From assembly GCA_002708315.1 (NCBI GenBank), contig PANC01000021.1, forward strand, positions 37,778 to 101,777: 64,000 nucleotides of DNA. Reading direction: 5' to 3'. This stretch comes from Lentimicrobiaceae bacterium. GTDB lineage: Bacteria > Bacteroidota > Bacteroidia > Bacteroidales > F082. Every line of letters starts with the position of its first letter. Position 1 is the first letter of the stretch. A model generated the notes under the pieces. The model worked only from the letters and a program-made list of their open reading frames with translations, did not search any database and was not told the origin of the DNA. Of this stretch, positions 1-8,504 are shown one piece after another. The position numbers and the translations under genes are program-made.

Positions 1-1
1 A

Positions 2-697
2 ATAGCCAATAAAAATAACCTGTATGTTATTGAAGATACTGCTCAGGCAATAGGTGCTGACTTTAAATGTCCAAAAAGTGGTGAAATAAAAAAAGCGGGA
101 ACCATAGGTCACATAGGATGCACTTCATTTTTTCCATCAAAAAACCTAGGAGCTTATGGAGATGGTGGAGCAATTTTCACAGATGATGATGAATTAGCAG
201 AGAAGATGCGCGTGGTTGTAAATCATGGAATGAAAATTAGATATTATCATGATGAAGTTGGAATAAATTCACGATTGGATAGCATTCAGGCTGCAATTCT
301 TGATATAAAATTAAGATATCTTGATGAATACGGAAAAGCTAGGCAAGAGGCTGCTAACTTTTATAATAGGGCGTTTTCAAATTGTACAAAAATTACGACT
401 CCAAAAATAAGTGATTTCACAACTCACGTCTTTCATCAATACACTCTGGTTTTGAAAGATATAGACAGAGAAAGTCTTATGAAACACTTGTCAGAGAGAG
501 GAATAGCATCAGCTATATACTATCCGGTACCATTACATCTTCAAAAAGCTTATTTGGATCCACGATATAAGGTAGGTGACTTCCCTGTAACTGAGATGCT
601 ATCTAAATCCGTAATGTCATTACCAATTCATACAGAACTTACTCCTGAAATCCAACAAGAAATTACCGAAGCCGTTTTGGAGTTTGTTGAAAAATAA
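2..697 (+). CDS. DegT/DnrJ/EryC1-family sugar aminotransferase, WbpE/WlbC-like (5' end outside window)
   Basis: PLP-dependent aminotransferase acting on a nucleotide-linked keto sugar in surface-polysaccharide synthesis. The track starts at an internal ATG, but the frame is open to the window edge. The extra residues carry the family motifs EDTAQAIGA and SFFPSKNLGAYGDGGA, the latter holding the Schiff-base lysine, so this is the C-terminal two thirds of a roughly 370-residue enzyme. The tail with HLQKAYLDPRY and LPIHTELT is typical of WbpE/WlbC enzymes, which make UDP-GlcNAc3NA. The following WbpD-like acetyltransferase supports that substrate. Family is certain; the exact sugar is inferred from the neighbour. 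Confidence 0.93.
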   Translation: MANKNNLYVIEDTAQAIGADFKCPKSGEIKKAGTIGHIGCTSFFPSKNLGAYGDGGAIFTDDDELAEKMRVVVNHGMKIRYYHDEVGINSRLDSIQAAILDIKLRYLDEYGKARQEAANFYNRAFSNCTKITTPKISDFTTHVFHQYTLVLKDIDRESLMKHLSERGIASAIYYPVPLHLQKAYLDPRYKVGDFPVTEMLSKSVMSLPIHTELTPEIQQEITEAVLEFVEK

Positions 698-717
698 TTA
701 TCCCTAAATATTTAACT

Positions 718-763
718 ATGCCGGATATTTTATGCATTTTTGCTAATTATCCGGCATTTTATT
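718..763 (+). terminator. Hairpin after the aminotransferase gene
   Basis: Perfect 10-bp inverted repeat ATGCCGGATA / TATCCGGCAT with a 20-nt loop, followed by TTTATT. It starts 20 nt after the aminotransferase stop. It overlaps the upstream TTG start offered by the ORF track for the next gene, which argues for the downstream ATG. The long loop and short T-run mean it could be partial termination or an mRNA-end structure. Confidence 0.5.
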
Positions 764-787
764 GTGCCTCCCACTAATTTATCGAAC

Positions 788-1363
788 ATGGAAAGCACCT
801 TTTTTGCGCATGAATCAGCAATAATTGACGAAGGCTGTCACATTGGAAATGGCACTAAAATATGGCACTTTTCGCATATTATGTCAAACTGCAAGCTTGG
901 TAATAACTGTAATATAGGACAGAATGTTGTTGTATCCCCTGAGGTTATATTGGGTAACAATGTAAAGGTTCAGAACAATGTGTCAATATATACTGGGGTT
1001 ATATGCGAGGATGATGTATTTCTTGGGCCCTCAATGGTTTTCACGAATATAATAAACCCTAGAAGCAATGTAATTAGGAGAGGTCAATACACAACAACTT
1101 TAGTAAAGAAGGGAGCAAGTATTGGTGCCAACGCAACAATAGTATGTGGCCATGATATTGGCGAATACGCATTTATTGGCGCTGGAGCAGTTGTTACGAA
1201 AGAAATTCCAGCATATGCATTAGTTGTTGGAAACCCTGCAAAACACATAGGATGGATGAGTGAATATGGGCACAGACTAGAGTTTGATAATAAAGGGTTC
1301 GCCATCTGTCAAGAAAGTAAAGAAAAATATTCACTAGTGAACAACGAAGTTCGTAAAGTTTAA
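788..1363 (+). CDS. Hexapeptide-repeat sugar N-acetyltransferase, WbpD/WlbB-like
   Basis: Left-handed beta-helix acetyltransferase of 191 residues. Hexapeptide turns run through most of the chain ([38 protein letters not shown]), ending in the [22 protein letters not shown] signature. The KIWHFSHI stretch with its histidine is characteristic of WbpD/WlbB, which acetylates the 3-amino group of UDP-GlcNAc3NA. It follows the aminotransferase that would make that substrate. The track's start at 740 is a TTG inside the preceding hairpin; ATG 788 gives the usual length and N-terminus ([16 protein letters not shown]). Confidence 0.9.
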   Translation: MESTFFAHESAIIDEGCHIGNGTKIWHFSHIMSNCKLGNNCNIGQNVVVSPEVILGNNVKVQNNVSIYTGVICEDDVFLGPSMVFTNIINPRSNVIRRGQYTTTLVKKGASIGANATIVCGHDIGEYAFIGAGAVVTKEIPAYALVVGNPAKHIGWMSEYGHRLEFDNKGFAICQESKEKYSLVNNEVRKV

Positions 1364-1401
1364 TAATACTTTTTGTTAATCCTTATTTTTTGAATACACC
1401 A

Positions 1402-2421
1402 ATGAAAATACTTGTAACCGGAGGAACTGGATATATCGGATCTCATACAGTAGTTGAACTACAAGCCAAAGGATTTGAGGTAATAATAATAGATAATCTA
1501 AGTAATTCCAGCTCTGATATCATTGAGAAGATAGCAACTATTTCTGGTATTATTCCCAAACTCGAAGTTTTTGACTTAACAAGCAAAGAGTTAGTGGCAG
1601 ACTTCTTTAGTCGCAACAAAGATATTGTTGGTATTATACATTTCGCTGCATACAAAGCAGTTGGGGAGTCGGTTAATAAACCACTGCTTTATTATAGAAA
1701 TAATATAGAATCCCTAATAAATGTGTTGGAAGGAATGCAAACAAATGGTATTGAAAATATAGTGTTCTCATCATCATGTACTGTTTATGGGCAACCTGAT
1801 GTGCTTCCTGTGAATGAAGAGGCCCCCATTAAAATTGCTGAATCGCCATATGGTAATACAAAACAAATATCAGAGGAAATAATAGATGATACTGTTAAAT
1901 CGAGTGATCTTAAAGCAATTGCACTTAGATATTTCAATCCTATAGGAGCCCATGAATCTGCTCTCATAGGCGAATTACCGTTAGGAGTTCCAAATAACCT
2001 AATGCCTTTCATAACTCAAACAGCAATTGGCATTAGAAAATGTCTAAGTGTTTTCGGTGATGATTACCCAACCCTTGATGGAACTGCAATTAGAGACTAC
2101 ATACATGTCGTTGATCTTGCCAAGGCTCATGTAATAGCGATTGACAGAATGATAAATAAAAACATGAAATCTAACTTGGAAATATTTAATTTGGGCACCG
2201 GAAACGGCTATTCTGTGCTTGAAGTTATAAATTCCTTTGAAAAAGTATCAGAATTAAAATTAAACTATCAAATAGTTGGCAGAAGAGAAGGAGATATAAT
2301 TCAAGTTTGGGCTGATCCAACATATTCTAATGATGAACTAGGATGGAAAGCAGAGATGGGAATTGATGAAATGACAAATTCTGCGTGGAATTGGGAGAAG
2401 TTTCTATCAAAAAATAAGTAA
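1402..2421 (+). CDS. galE: UDP-glucose 4-epimerase
   Basis: Extended short-chain dehydrogenase that interconverts UDP-Glc and UDP-Gal (or their N-acetyl forms). The N-terminal Rossmann motif is GGTGYIGSH, the catalytic serines and tyrosine are in FSSSCTVYG and SPYGNTK (YxxxK), and GTAIRDYIHVVDLAKAH is the GalE substrate-binding signature. With the start at ATG 1402 the protein has 339 residues, the normal family length; the track's 1390 start is a TTG. It supplies galactose-type precursors to the surrounding glycan genes. Confidence 0.95.
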   Translation: MKILVTGGTGYIGSHTVVELQAKGFEVIIIDNLSNSSSDIIEKIATISGIIPKLEVFDLTSKELVADFFSRNKDIVGIIHFAAYKAVGESVNKPLLYYRNNIESLINVLEGMQTNGIENIVFSSSCTVYGQPDVLPVNEEAPIKIAESPYGNTKQISEEIIDDTVKSSDLKAIALRYFNPIGAHESALIGELPLGVPNNLMPFITQTAIGIRKCLSVFGDDYPTLDGTAIRDYIHVVDLAKAHVIAIDRMINKNMKSNLEIFNLGTGNGYSVLEVINSFEKVSELKLNYQIVGRREGDIIQVWADPTYSNDELGWKAEMGIDEMTNSAWNWEKFLSKNK

Positions 2422-2430
2422 TTTAACTCC

Positions 2431-3489
2431 ATGGATAAGAAAAGAATACTCATAACAGGAGCTGCTGGCTTTATAGGCTCACACGTTGCAAGGTTATTTA
2501 TAAATAAATATCCCGAGTATGAAATTTATAATCTGGATAAACTTACTTATGCAGGGAACCTTGAAAACCTTAAGGATATTGATAAAAATTCCAATTACAA
2601 ATTTATTCTTGGAGATATAGTAGATTCAGAACTTGTAAACAATCTTTTCGAAGAATATAAGTTTGATGGAGTTATACACCTAGCAGCCGAATCTCATGTT
2701 GATAGGTCCATTGAAAATCCAATGGACTTCATAATGACAAATATTGTTGGAACGGTTAACCTACTAAATGCTGCAAGAGAAATATGGAAGGGTAGTCACG
2801 AGAATAAAAGATTTTATCATGTCAGTACAGATGAAGTTTACGGATCTTTAGATTTGGAAGGGTTTTTTTATGAGGATACTCCCTACAACCCGCATAGCCC
2901 TTATTCAGCTTCTAAGGCAAGCTCGGATCATTTAGTAAGAGCATATCATGATACATATGGTATGCCGGTAATTATCTCAAACTGTTCAAATAACTATGGG
3001 CCAAATCAATTTCCTGAAAAGCTCATTCCGCTCTTTATAAATAATATTAGGAATAATAAGCCTCTTCCTGTTTATGGCAAGGGTGAGAATATTCGTGATT
3101 GGTTATTTGTAAAAGATCATGCAGCAGCAATAGATGTAATTTATCATGGAGGAAAAATCGGAGATACATATAATATTGGCGGGCATAATGAATGGACTAA
3201 TATTGACTTGATAAAAGTAATTTGCAAAGTAATGGATAAGAAGCTTGGACGTGCAAATGGATCATCCGAAGAACTAATAACTTTCGTTACAGACCGAGCA
3301 GGTCATGATTTACGCTATGCAATTGACTCTCAAAAACTTCAGAATGAACTTGGTTGGAAGCCTTCACTACAATTTGAAGAAGGAATTATACTAACAGTTG
3401 ATTGGTATATAAATAATCAAAAGTGGCTAGATAATGTCACATCGGGCAACTACCAGAAATATTACAATAAAATGTATGAAAACAGATAA
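2431..3489 (+). CDS. rfbB: dTDP-glucose 4,6-dehydratase
   Basis: First committed step of dTDP-deoxysugar (for example rhamnose) synthesis. Motifs: GAAGFIGSH nucleotide-binding loop, STDEVYG with the catalytic Asp-Glu pair, YSASKASSDHLVRAYHDTYG (YxxxK) and NCSNNYGPNQFPEKLIP. Length 352 is standard. It starts 10 nt after galE, on the same strand, so it is likely co-transcribed. No rfbA, rfbC or rfbD is visible here; they may lie left of the window. The 3' end faces the acyl-AMP ligase, 9 nt away. Confidence 0.95.
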   Translation: MDKKRILITGAAGFIGSHVARLFINKYPEYEIYNLDKLTYAGNLENLKDIDKNSNYKFILGDIVDSELVNNLFEEYKFDGVIHLAAESHVDRSIENPMDFIMTNIVGTVNLLNAAREIWKGSHENKRFYHVSTDEVYGSLDLEGFFYEDTPYNPHSPYSASKASSDHLVRAYHDTYGMPVIISNCSNNYGPNQFPEKLIPLFINNIRNNKPLPVYGKGENIRDWLFVKDHAAAIDVIYHGGKIGDTYNIGGHNEWTNIDLIKVICKVMDKKLGRANGSSEELITFVTDRAGHDLRYAIDSQKLQNELGWKPSLQFEEGIILTVDWYINNQKWLDNVTSGNYQKYYNKMYENR

Positions 3490-3497
3490 GTAATTAT

Positions 3498-5561
3498 CTA
3501 ATTGTTAGTATTTGTATCCTGATAAATTGCCACACCTTCTTTTGCTAGTTTATTTATGGTTGGATTTAGCAAAAATGAACTAATATGCCACTGAAAGCCA
3601 AACTGTTTGCTAATTTCAGCTTCCAAAGTAACTGCAGCGAGAGAATCAATTCCATAGGATATAATGTTTTTATCACAATCAATATCTTTTATATTATAGT
3701 TATGATTTCTAGCTATCCAGTTTATTACCCATTCTCTGATGCCTTCTTCAGTGGGTTCCCGATTAACAAATTTATCTTCCTCCTTATGTTCTGATAAATT
3801 AATATTATCCCACTCTGCTAATTTATTCAAATTATCGTGCAGATAGTCATATTTTGCTTGTCTGTGTTGTATTTTTCCACTGGAGGTTATGGGTATACTT
3901 CCTGGTCTTATCAAAATTACTGCATGAACATCTATTTCATGGTTTTCAGCAACAACCTCTCTCACTCTATCAATTATATCTGAATAATTAGCATCTCGCA
4001 TTGAAGTCCTTTCAATTTCTTGAACAATTACTAATTTTTCGGACTCATTAATAGAAACAGGAAATGCAGCACCCCCATTTTGTCTCAACTCTGAAATATT
4101 GTTTTGAATACTATATTCAATATCACTTGGATAATGATTCATACCTCTTATGATGATAATATCCTTTAATCTGCCAGTAACAAAAAGTTCATTACCATTA
4201 AAAAATCCCATGTCCCCAGTTCTAAGGAAAGGACCATCTTTGCCGTCGCCGATATAAGCGCCAAATATACTTTCTGTGTCTTCTGTATTTCTCCAATAAC
4301 CTTGAGCTACAGTTTGCCCTTGAATCCAGATTTCTCCTACCCTATCCTTCTCACATTTCGTTTTGGAAACTGGATCAACTATTTCTATTCTCATATCCAT
4401 CCAAATATGACCACATCCTACAATACTTGTTGCCTTTTTCGTTCCCTTTCCAGAAACTACAATAACCTTTTTTGATAATGAAGAAGTATCAACATATAGA
4501 TAATTTGGATTATCCATACTATTACCTCCTGTAACTATTAATGTTGTTTCTGCCATTCCATAGCACGGATAGAGTTGATTCTCGCTTACATTTGATTTTC
4601 TAAAAGCCTCGCTAAAATTCTTAAAAGTAGTTTCTCTAATGGGCTCTGCTCCGCAGAAGAAAACCTTCATTGAACTCAAATCCAAAAATTCACGATCTTC
4701 TTCTTTTGTTTTATCAATACAGTAATCAAATGCAAAATTTGGACCTCCTGCAATCGTACCTCTATATTTATGGATTGCATTTAACCAGTTTAATGGATTT
4801 CTCAGAAATGCCATTGGAGGCATGTTAACATTCATACAACAAGCATATGGTGCCTGTAATATACCACCAATTAGTCCCATATCATGAAATAATGGTAGCC
4901 AGTGAACTCCAACTGTTTCCTTATCAATGCTGAATGATTGACGAATATATTCTGAATTATAAAGCAGATTTAATTGACTTATCATTACTCCTTTTGGCTG
5001 ACCTGTTGAGCCAGATGTGTATTGGATTAAAGCTAAATCTTCGGAATTTAATTCTACATTTTGAAAGTATTTATGGTCTGAAGCATCTATATCCTCATAA
5101 ATTATCCATTGCAGATTGTTAAAAATCTCATCATCGCCAAAATTTCGTTGAATATCATCGTAAACTTGTTTAGAGACCAAACAAATTTGCGTGCGAGAAT
5201 CTTTCAATATTCTATAAATTCTGTCAAAGCCCCTATTTCTCCTGGGTGGATATGCTGGCACAGCAATAAATCCAGAATAAAAGCAAGCATATAATGAAGC
5301 TACATATTCTAGCGAAGGCTGAAATAACAAAAGCACTGAGTCACCTTTATTGCCAGCACGTTGTAAAGAAGCAGCAAGTGCCTGAGCCCTAGTTTGTAGT
5401 TGCAAGAAAGTAAATGACCCATTCTCATTGATACCATCTTCTAAAAAACGAAAAACAACATGGTTTGGAAAGGACTTTGTTCTGTTCTTTATTACTTCGG
5501 TATATGTGGTGCAGTTCCTTACATCCGGATCATCATAATCCTTAAGAAATGAAAATGACAT
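3498..5561 (-). CDS. Fatty acyl-AMP ligase fused to a C-terminal acyl carrier domain (FAAL-ACP)
   Basis: Activates a fatty acid as acyl-AMP and probably loads it onto its own carrier domain instead of CoA. FAAL hallmarks are visible: AVPAYPPRRNRG, the adenylate-forming P-loop YTSGSTGQPKGVM, and WLPLFHDMGLIGG. The last roughly 75 residues are a carrier domain with the phosphopantetheine serine in GIDSLAA (about residue 640 of 687). The track start is an upstream in-frame codon; I chose ATG 5561 (MSFSFLKDY), which lies just below a minus-strand TATTTTTG box. It is divergent from the hydrolase and convergent with rfbB. The product is unknown; an acylated glycan or small lipopeptide-type lipid are both possible. 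Confidence 0.9.
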   Translation of the reverse strand: MSFSFLKDYDDPDVRNCTTYTEVIKNRTKSFPNHVVFRFLEDGINENGSFTFLQLQTRAQALAASLQRAGNKGDSVLLLFQPSLEYVASLYACFYSGFIAVPAYPPRRNRGFDRIYRILKDSRTQICLVSKQVYDDIQRNFGDDEIFNNLQWIIYEDIDASDHKYFQNVELNSEDLALIQYTSGSTGQPKGVMISQLNLLYNSEYIRQSFSIDKETVGVHWLPLFHDMGLIGGILQAPYACCMNVNMPPMAFLRNPLNWLNAIHKYRGTIAGGPNFAFDYCIDKTKEEDREFLDLSSMKVFFCGAEPIRETTFKNFSEAFRKSNVSENQLYPCYGMAETTLIVTGGNSMDNPNYLYVDTSSLSKKVIVVSGKGTKKATSIVGCGHIWMDMRIEIVDPVSKTKCEKDRVGEIWIQGQTVAQGYWRNTEDTESIFGAYIGDGKDGPFLRTGDMGFFNGNELFVTGRLKDIIIIRGMNHYPSDIEYSIQNNISELRQNGGAAFPVSINESEKLVIVQEIERTSMRDANYSDIIDRVREVVAENHEIDVHAVILIRPGSIPITSSGKIQHRQAKYDYLHDNLNKLAEWDNINLSEHKEEDKFVNREPTEEGIREWVINWIARNHNYNIKDIDCDKNIISYGIDSLAAVTLEAEISKQFGFQWHISSFLLNPTINKLAKEGVAIYQDTNTNN

Positions 5562-5578
5562 GGTCTTTTGATTTAATA

Positions 5579-5586
5579 CAAAAATA
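5579..5586 (-). promoter_or_regulatory. -7 box (TATTTTTG) for the acyl-AMP ligase
   Basis: Matches the Bacteroidota -7 consensus TAnnTTTG on the minus strand, 17 nt before ATG 5561. No TTG lies at 18-21 bp upstream, so only the -7 half is supported. Confidence 0.4.
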
Positions 5587-5623
5587 GTTTTTTGATACAA
5601 TATTTACATCCAATAAATCAGAT

Positions 5624-5631
5624 TATATTTG
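5624..5631 (+). promoter_or_regulatory. -7 box (TATATTTG) for the hydrolase operon
   Basis: Perfect TAnnTTTG on the plus strand. Transcription would begin near 5638, downstream of both the TTG at 5592 (track start) and the GTG at 5631. It therefore favours translation from GTG 5646. Confidence 0.45.
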
Positions 5632-5645
5632 TGCAAAACAAAAAT

Positions 5646-6440
5646 GTGACAAAAGTATTATCTTATAAAAATCAAAATATAACCTATGATACTGTAGGAC
5701 ATGGTGATACAATTGTATTTATTCATGGTTTTTTAGAAGATTCATCCATTTGGAATGATTACTCAGACGCACTAAAGTCAAAATATAATGTAATCAAAAT
5801 AGATCTCCCCGGTTTTGGAAAAAGTGATATTATCAGCGATACACATGAGATGAGCCTAATGGCAGATGTTGTTATTAATGTTCTAGAACAAGAATCGATT
5901 GATAAATATATTCTTGTAGGACACTCAATGGGTGGATATGTTTCTCTATCGGTTATATCCAATAAAACAAATAATTGTAAGGGCCTTATACTTGTTAATT
6001 CCCAGGCAGGTCCGGATGATGATACTGCGAAAAAGAACAGAGATAGAGCCATAGATATTGTAAATAAAAATCATTCAACATTTATAAGTGGGTTTGTTGA
6101 ATCACTTTTTGCAGAAGAAAATATATCAAAGTATCAAAAGGAGATAAACGAATTAACAAGATCATCTCTTAAAACCTCTAACAAAGGAATTATTGCAGCA
6201 TTGAAGGGGATGAAAATACGAGATGATTCACTCCCAATTATCAAAGAAACTAATGTGCCCATATTATTTATAATTGGAAAGCAGGATTCAAAAATTCCAT
6301 TTAAGAAAATTCATGAGCAGTCAAGGTTACCAAGGTTAAGCGAGTCACTAATAATGCAAAATGTAGGTCATATGTCGTTTATTGAGGCCCGAGACCTATG
6401 CTTAGCTACAATTGAGTGTTTCACTAAAAAGCACTTATGA
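5646..6440 (+). CDS. Alpha/beta-fold hydrolase
   Basis: Serine hydrolase of the alpha/beta fold, close in outline to esterase and C-C hydrolase members. The oxyanion loop is FIHGFLED, the nucleophile elbow is GHSMGGYV, and the C-terminal Asp and His are in IIGKQDSKIP and NVGHMSF. The reading frame has no early ATG; GTG 5646 gives a normal N-terminus (VTKVLSYKNQNITYDT) and fits the promoter box, while the track's TTG 5592 lies upstream of that box. It ends 4 nt before the TMTC-like gene. A thioesterase or editing role for the neighbouring acyl chemistry is possible but unproven. Confidence 0.85.
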   Translation: MTKVLSYKNQNITYDTVGHGDTIVFIHGFLEDSSIWNDYSDALKSKYNVIKIDLPGFGKSDIISDTHEMSLMADVVINVLEQESIDKYILVGHSMGGYVSLSVISNKTNNCKGLILVNSQAGPDDDTAKKNRDRAIDIVNKNHSTFISGFVESLFAEENISKYQKEINELTRSSLKTSNKGIIAALKGMKIRDDSLPIIKETNVPILFIIGKQDSKIPFKKIHEQSRLPRLSESLIMQNVGHMSFIEARDLCLATIECFTKKHL

Positions 6441-6444
6441 TATT

Positions 6445-8499
6445 ATGAATGCAAATATTTTAGATGATAAAAAACCGGTTACATGGTTTAGTTTAGTATT
6501 ACTACTTATAACATTTATTTTCTACTCCAATGTTATTTATAATCATTTCTCAATGGATGATTATCATGTTAATATTAACAACCCCATTATAGCAAAAGGT
6601 ATATCTGGTATTCCAGAAATATGGACATCCCTTTATGCAGAAGAAAGTGGAATGGCATATGGATACAGACCATTGGTGAGAACTAGCTTCGCTCTTGAAT
6701 ATCAATTTACATCTAAGATGGATATAAATCCATACATAAGTCATTTCATAAATTTACTTTTGTATGCTATTTCCATTCTAGTTTTATACAAGCTTTTACG
6801 TCGTGTTTTCAATAATTACAACATATGGTTTCCGTTTCTGATCACCCTTTTATTTATGGCTCACCCTTCCCATACAGAGGCTGTTGCTAGTTTAAAAAAC
6901 AGAGATATTATACTAAATTTTCTATTCTCAACAATGGCAACATTGCAGTTTATCAAATGGGTAGACTTCAAAAAAACTATCCATATTATTCTTGGATTCC
7001 TTTATTTTGGACTAGCTTTACTCTCAAAAGAAACAGCAATAGCCCAGTTGGCAGTATTCCCATTGGTATTATATTTCTTTACAGACATACGACCAAAAAA
7101 ACTAATTGGTCTAATTACCATTTCCCTTATTTTTGTTGCTGGCCTGATTGTTCTTAGAAACCTAATTCTTCCAGAAACATTTAGGCTTCTAAAGTTCTGG
7201 GAGAATCCTCTAGTCGTTAATGATTTTCCATTGAGACTGAGTACAGGAATGTATATTATTGGTCATTATTTAAAATTATTAGTAATCCCGTTTCCACTAC
7301 TTTTTTATTATGGTTACAACACCATTCCAATTGTTTCATTTGCCGATCCATTGGTTATATTTTCAACTGTTTTAGTAATTACAATGTTAACCTATGCGAT
7401 TTATAACTTAAAAAGAAAGGATGTAATATCATTTGTGATCTTATTATTTTTTATGGATATCTCAATGTATACAAACATTGTAGCATTAGTGCCGGGTATT
7501 GTTGCTGATAGATTTATATATTTCGCCACGTTGCCATTTTCCATTTTTATTATTTGGTTACTTTTTAGAATATTTAATGTCAGCCTTATATCAAACGATA
7601 AAATGAATGTCAGATTGGTGTGGGTTATTTTATTAACGGTGATTATATTACTTCCATATGGATATTACGTAAGAGTTAGAAATAGCCAATGGCAAACAGA
7701 GATGTCTCTTTACAGCTCTGATATCAAGAGGCTCGGTAATTCAGTTAAAGCGAATGCTCTTTATGGGCATGAGCTTATGAAAAAAGTAAATAGGGAACTT
7801 GCAAAACCGGTAAACCCATACAAGTTTATTATGGGCACAATTGCCAAAGCAGAAAAGCATTATAATAAAGTTTTAGAGCTTGACTCTAGTCATTATACCA
7901 CCTGGAACAATCTCGGTATAATTTACTCAAGAATTCATGGTAATCAATCTAATTTGAGGGTAAATAGCCATGTTAAGTATGAAAGGTTTGATAAAATTGA
8001 AGAGGAAAAAAATAATGCCAATAAATATTTTAGTAATTCAATAGAATATTTTCATAATGCGTTAAAATACAATCCTGAATATGGAAGTGCATACTTTAAC
8101 CTAGGTTATGCTTATGAACTACAAGGAAAATATGACTCATCAGTAATATATTACGGAAAAGCTATTGAAGTTGATGGTGGAGAGCTTGTGAGTATGTCTC
8201 GCCTGGCAAATTCATATTTTAGAACAGGGCAAGAGGAAGATGCAGTTCTTTTAAATGAAAAAATAATTGTAAAATTTCCACATAGCGATAAACCATTTAT
8301 AAATTTGGGAAATTACGCTATGAAGAATGAAGATACTTTAAGGGCTATCAAATTCTATAAAAATGCAGTTAAATTAGGCACAAGGCCTGAGGTAGGCAGG
8401 TTATTATCAAATTATTATGAGTCGACAGGAGATTTAAAGAGTGCCGAATATTATATGAGGAAATCTTATGAAGCTGAAAAACAAAATCTAGATAAATAA
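6445..8499 (+). CDS. TMTC/GT-C-like multi-pass membrane protein with C-terminal TPR repeats
   Basis: 684 residues from ATG 6445; the track start is an upstream codon inside the hydrolase gene. An N-terminal membrane half of roughly ten hydrophobic segments has a first external loop with an Asp pair (SMDDYHVNINNP), as in GT-C glycosyltransferases. The motif HPSHTEAVASLKNRDIIL is typical of TMTC-type proteins (HxxHTEAV). From about residue 455, TPR-like repeats follow (TTWNNLGIIYSR, SAYFNLGYAYELQGKYDSS, ADSYFR-like units). Eukaryotic TMTCs are protein O-mannosyltransferases; bacterial homologues are mostly uncharacterised. The context suggests transfer of a polyprenyl-linked sugar to a surface target. 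Confidence 0.75.
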   Translation: MNANILDDKKPVTWFSLVLLLITFIFYSNVIYNHFSMDDYHVNINNPIIAKGISGIPEIWTSLYAEESGMAYGYRPLVRTSFALEYQFTSKMDINPYISHFINLLLYAISILVLYKLLRRVFNNYNIWFPFLITLLFMAHPSHTEAVASLKNRDIILNFLFSTMATLQFIKWVDFKKTIHIILGFLYFGLALLSKETAIAQLAVFPLVLYFFTDIRPKKLIGLITISLIFVAGLIVLRNLILPETFRLLKFWENPLVVNDFPLRLSTGMYIIGHYLKLLVIPFPLLFYYGYNTIPIVSFADPLVIFSTVLVITMLTYAIYNLKRKDVISFVILLFFMDISMYTNIVALVPGIVADRFIYFATLPFSIFIIWLLFRIFNVSLISNDKMNVRLVWVILLTVIILLPYGYYVRVRNSQWQTEMSLYSSDIKRLGNSVKANALYGHELMKKVNRELAKPVNPYKFIMGTIAKAEKHYNKVLELDSSHYTTWNNLGIIYSRIHGNQSNLRVNSHVKYERFDKIEEEKNNANKYFSNSIEYFHNALKYNPEYGSAYFNLGYAYELQGKYDSSVIYYGKAIEVDGGELVSMSRLANSYFRTGQEEDAVLLNEKIIVKFPHSDKPFINLGNYAMKNEDTLRAIKFYKNAVKLGTRPEVGRLLSNYYESTGDLKSAEYYMRKSYEAEKQNLDK

Positions 8500-8504
8500 G
8501 ATAA

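Noticed and set aside
740-787. TTG-initiated N-terminal extension of the acetyltransferase
   Set aside because: It lies in the hairpin region and adds residues absent from WbpD-type enzymes; ATG 788 fits.
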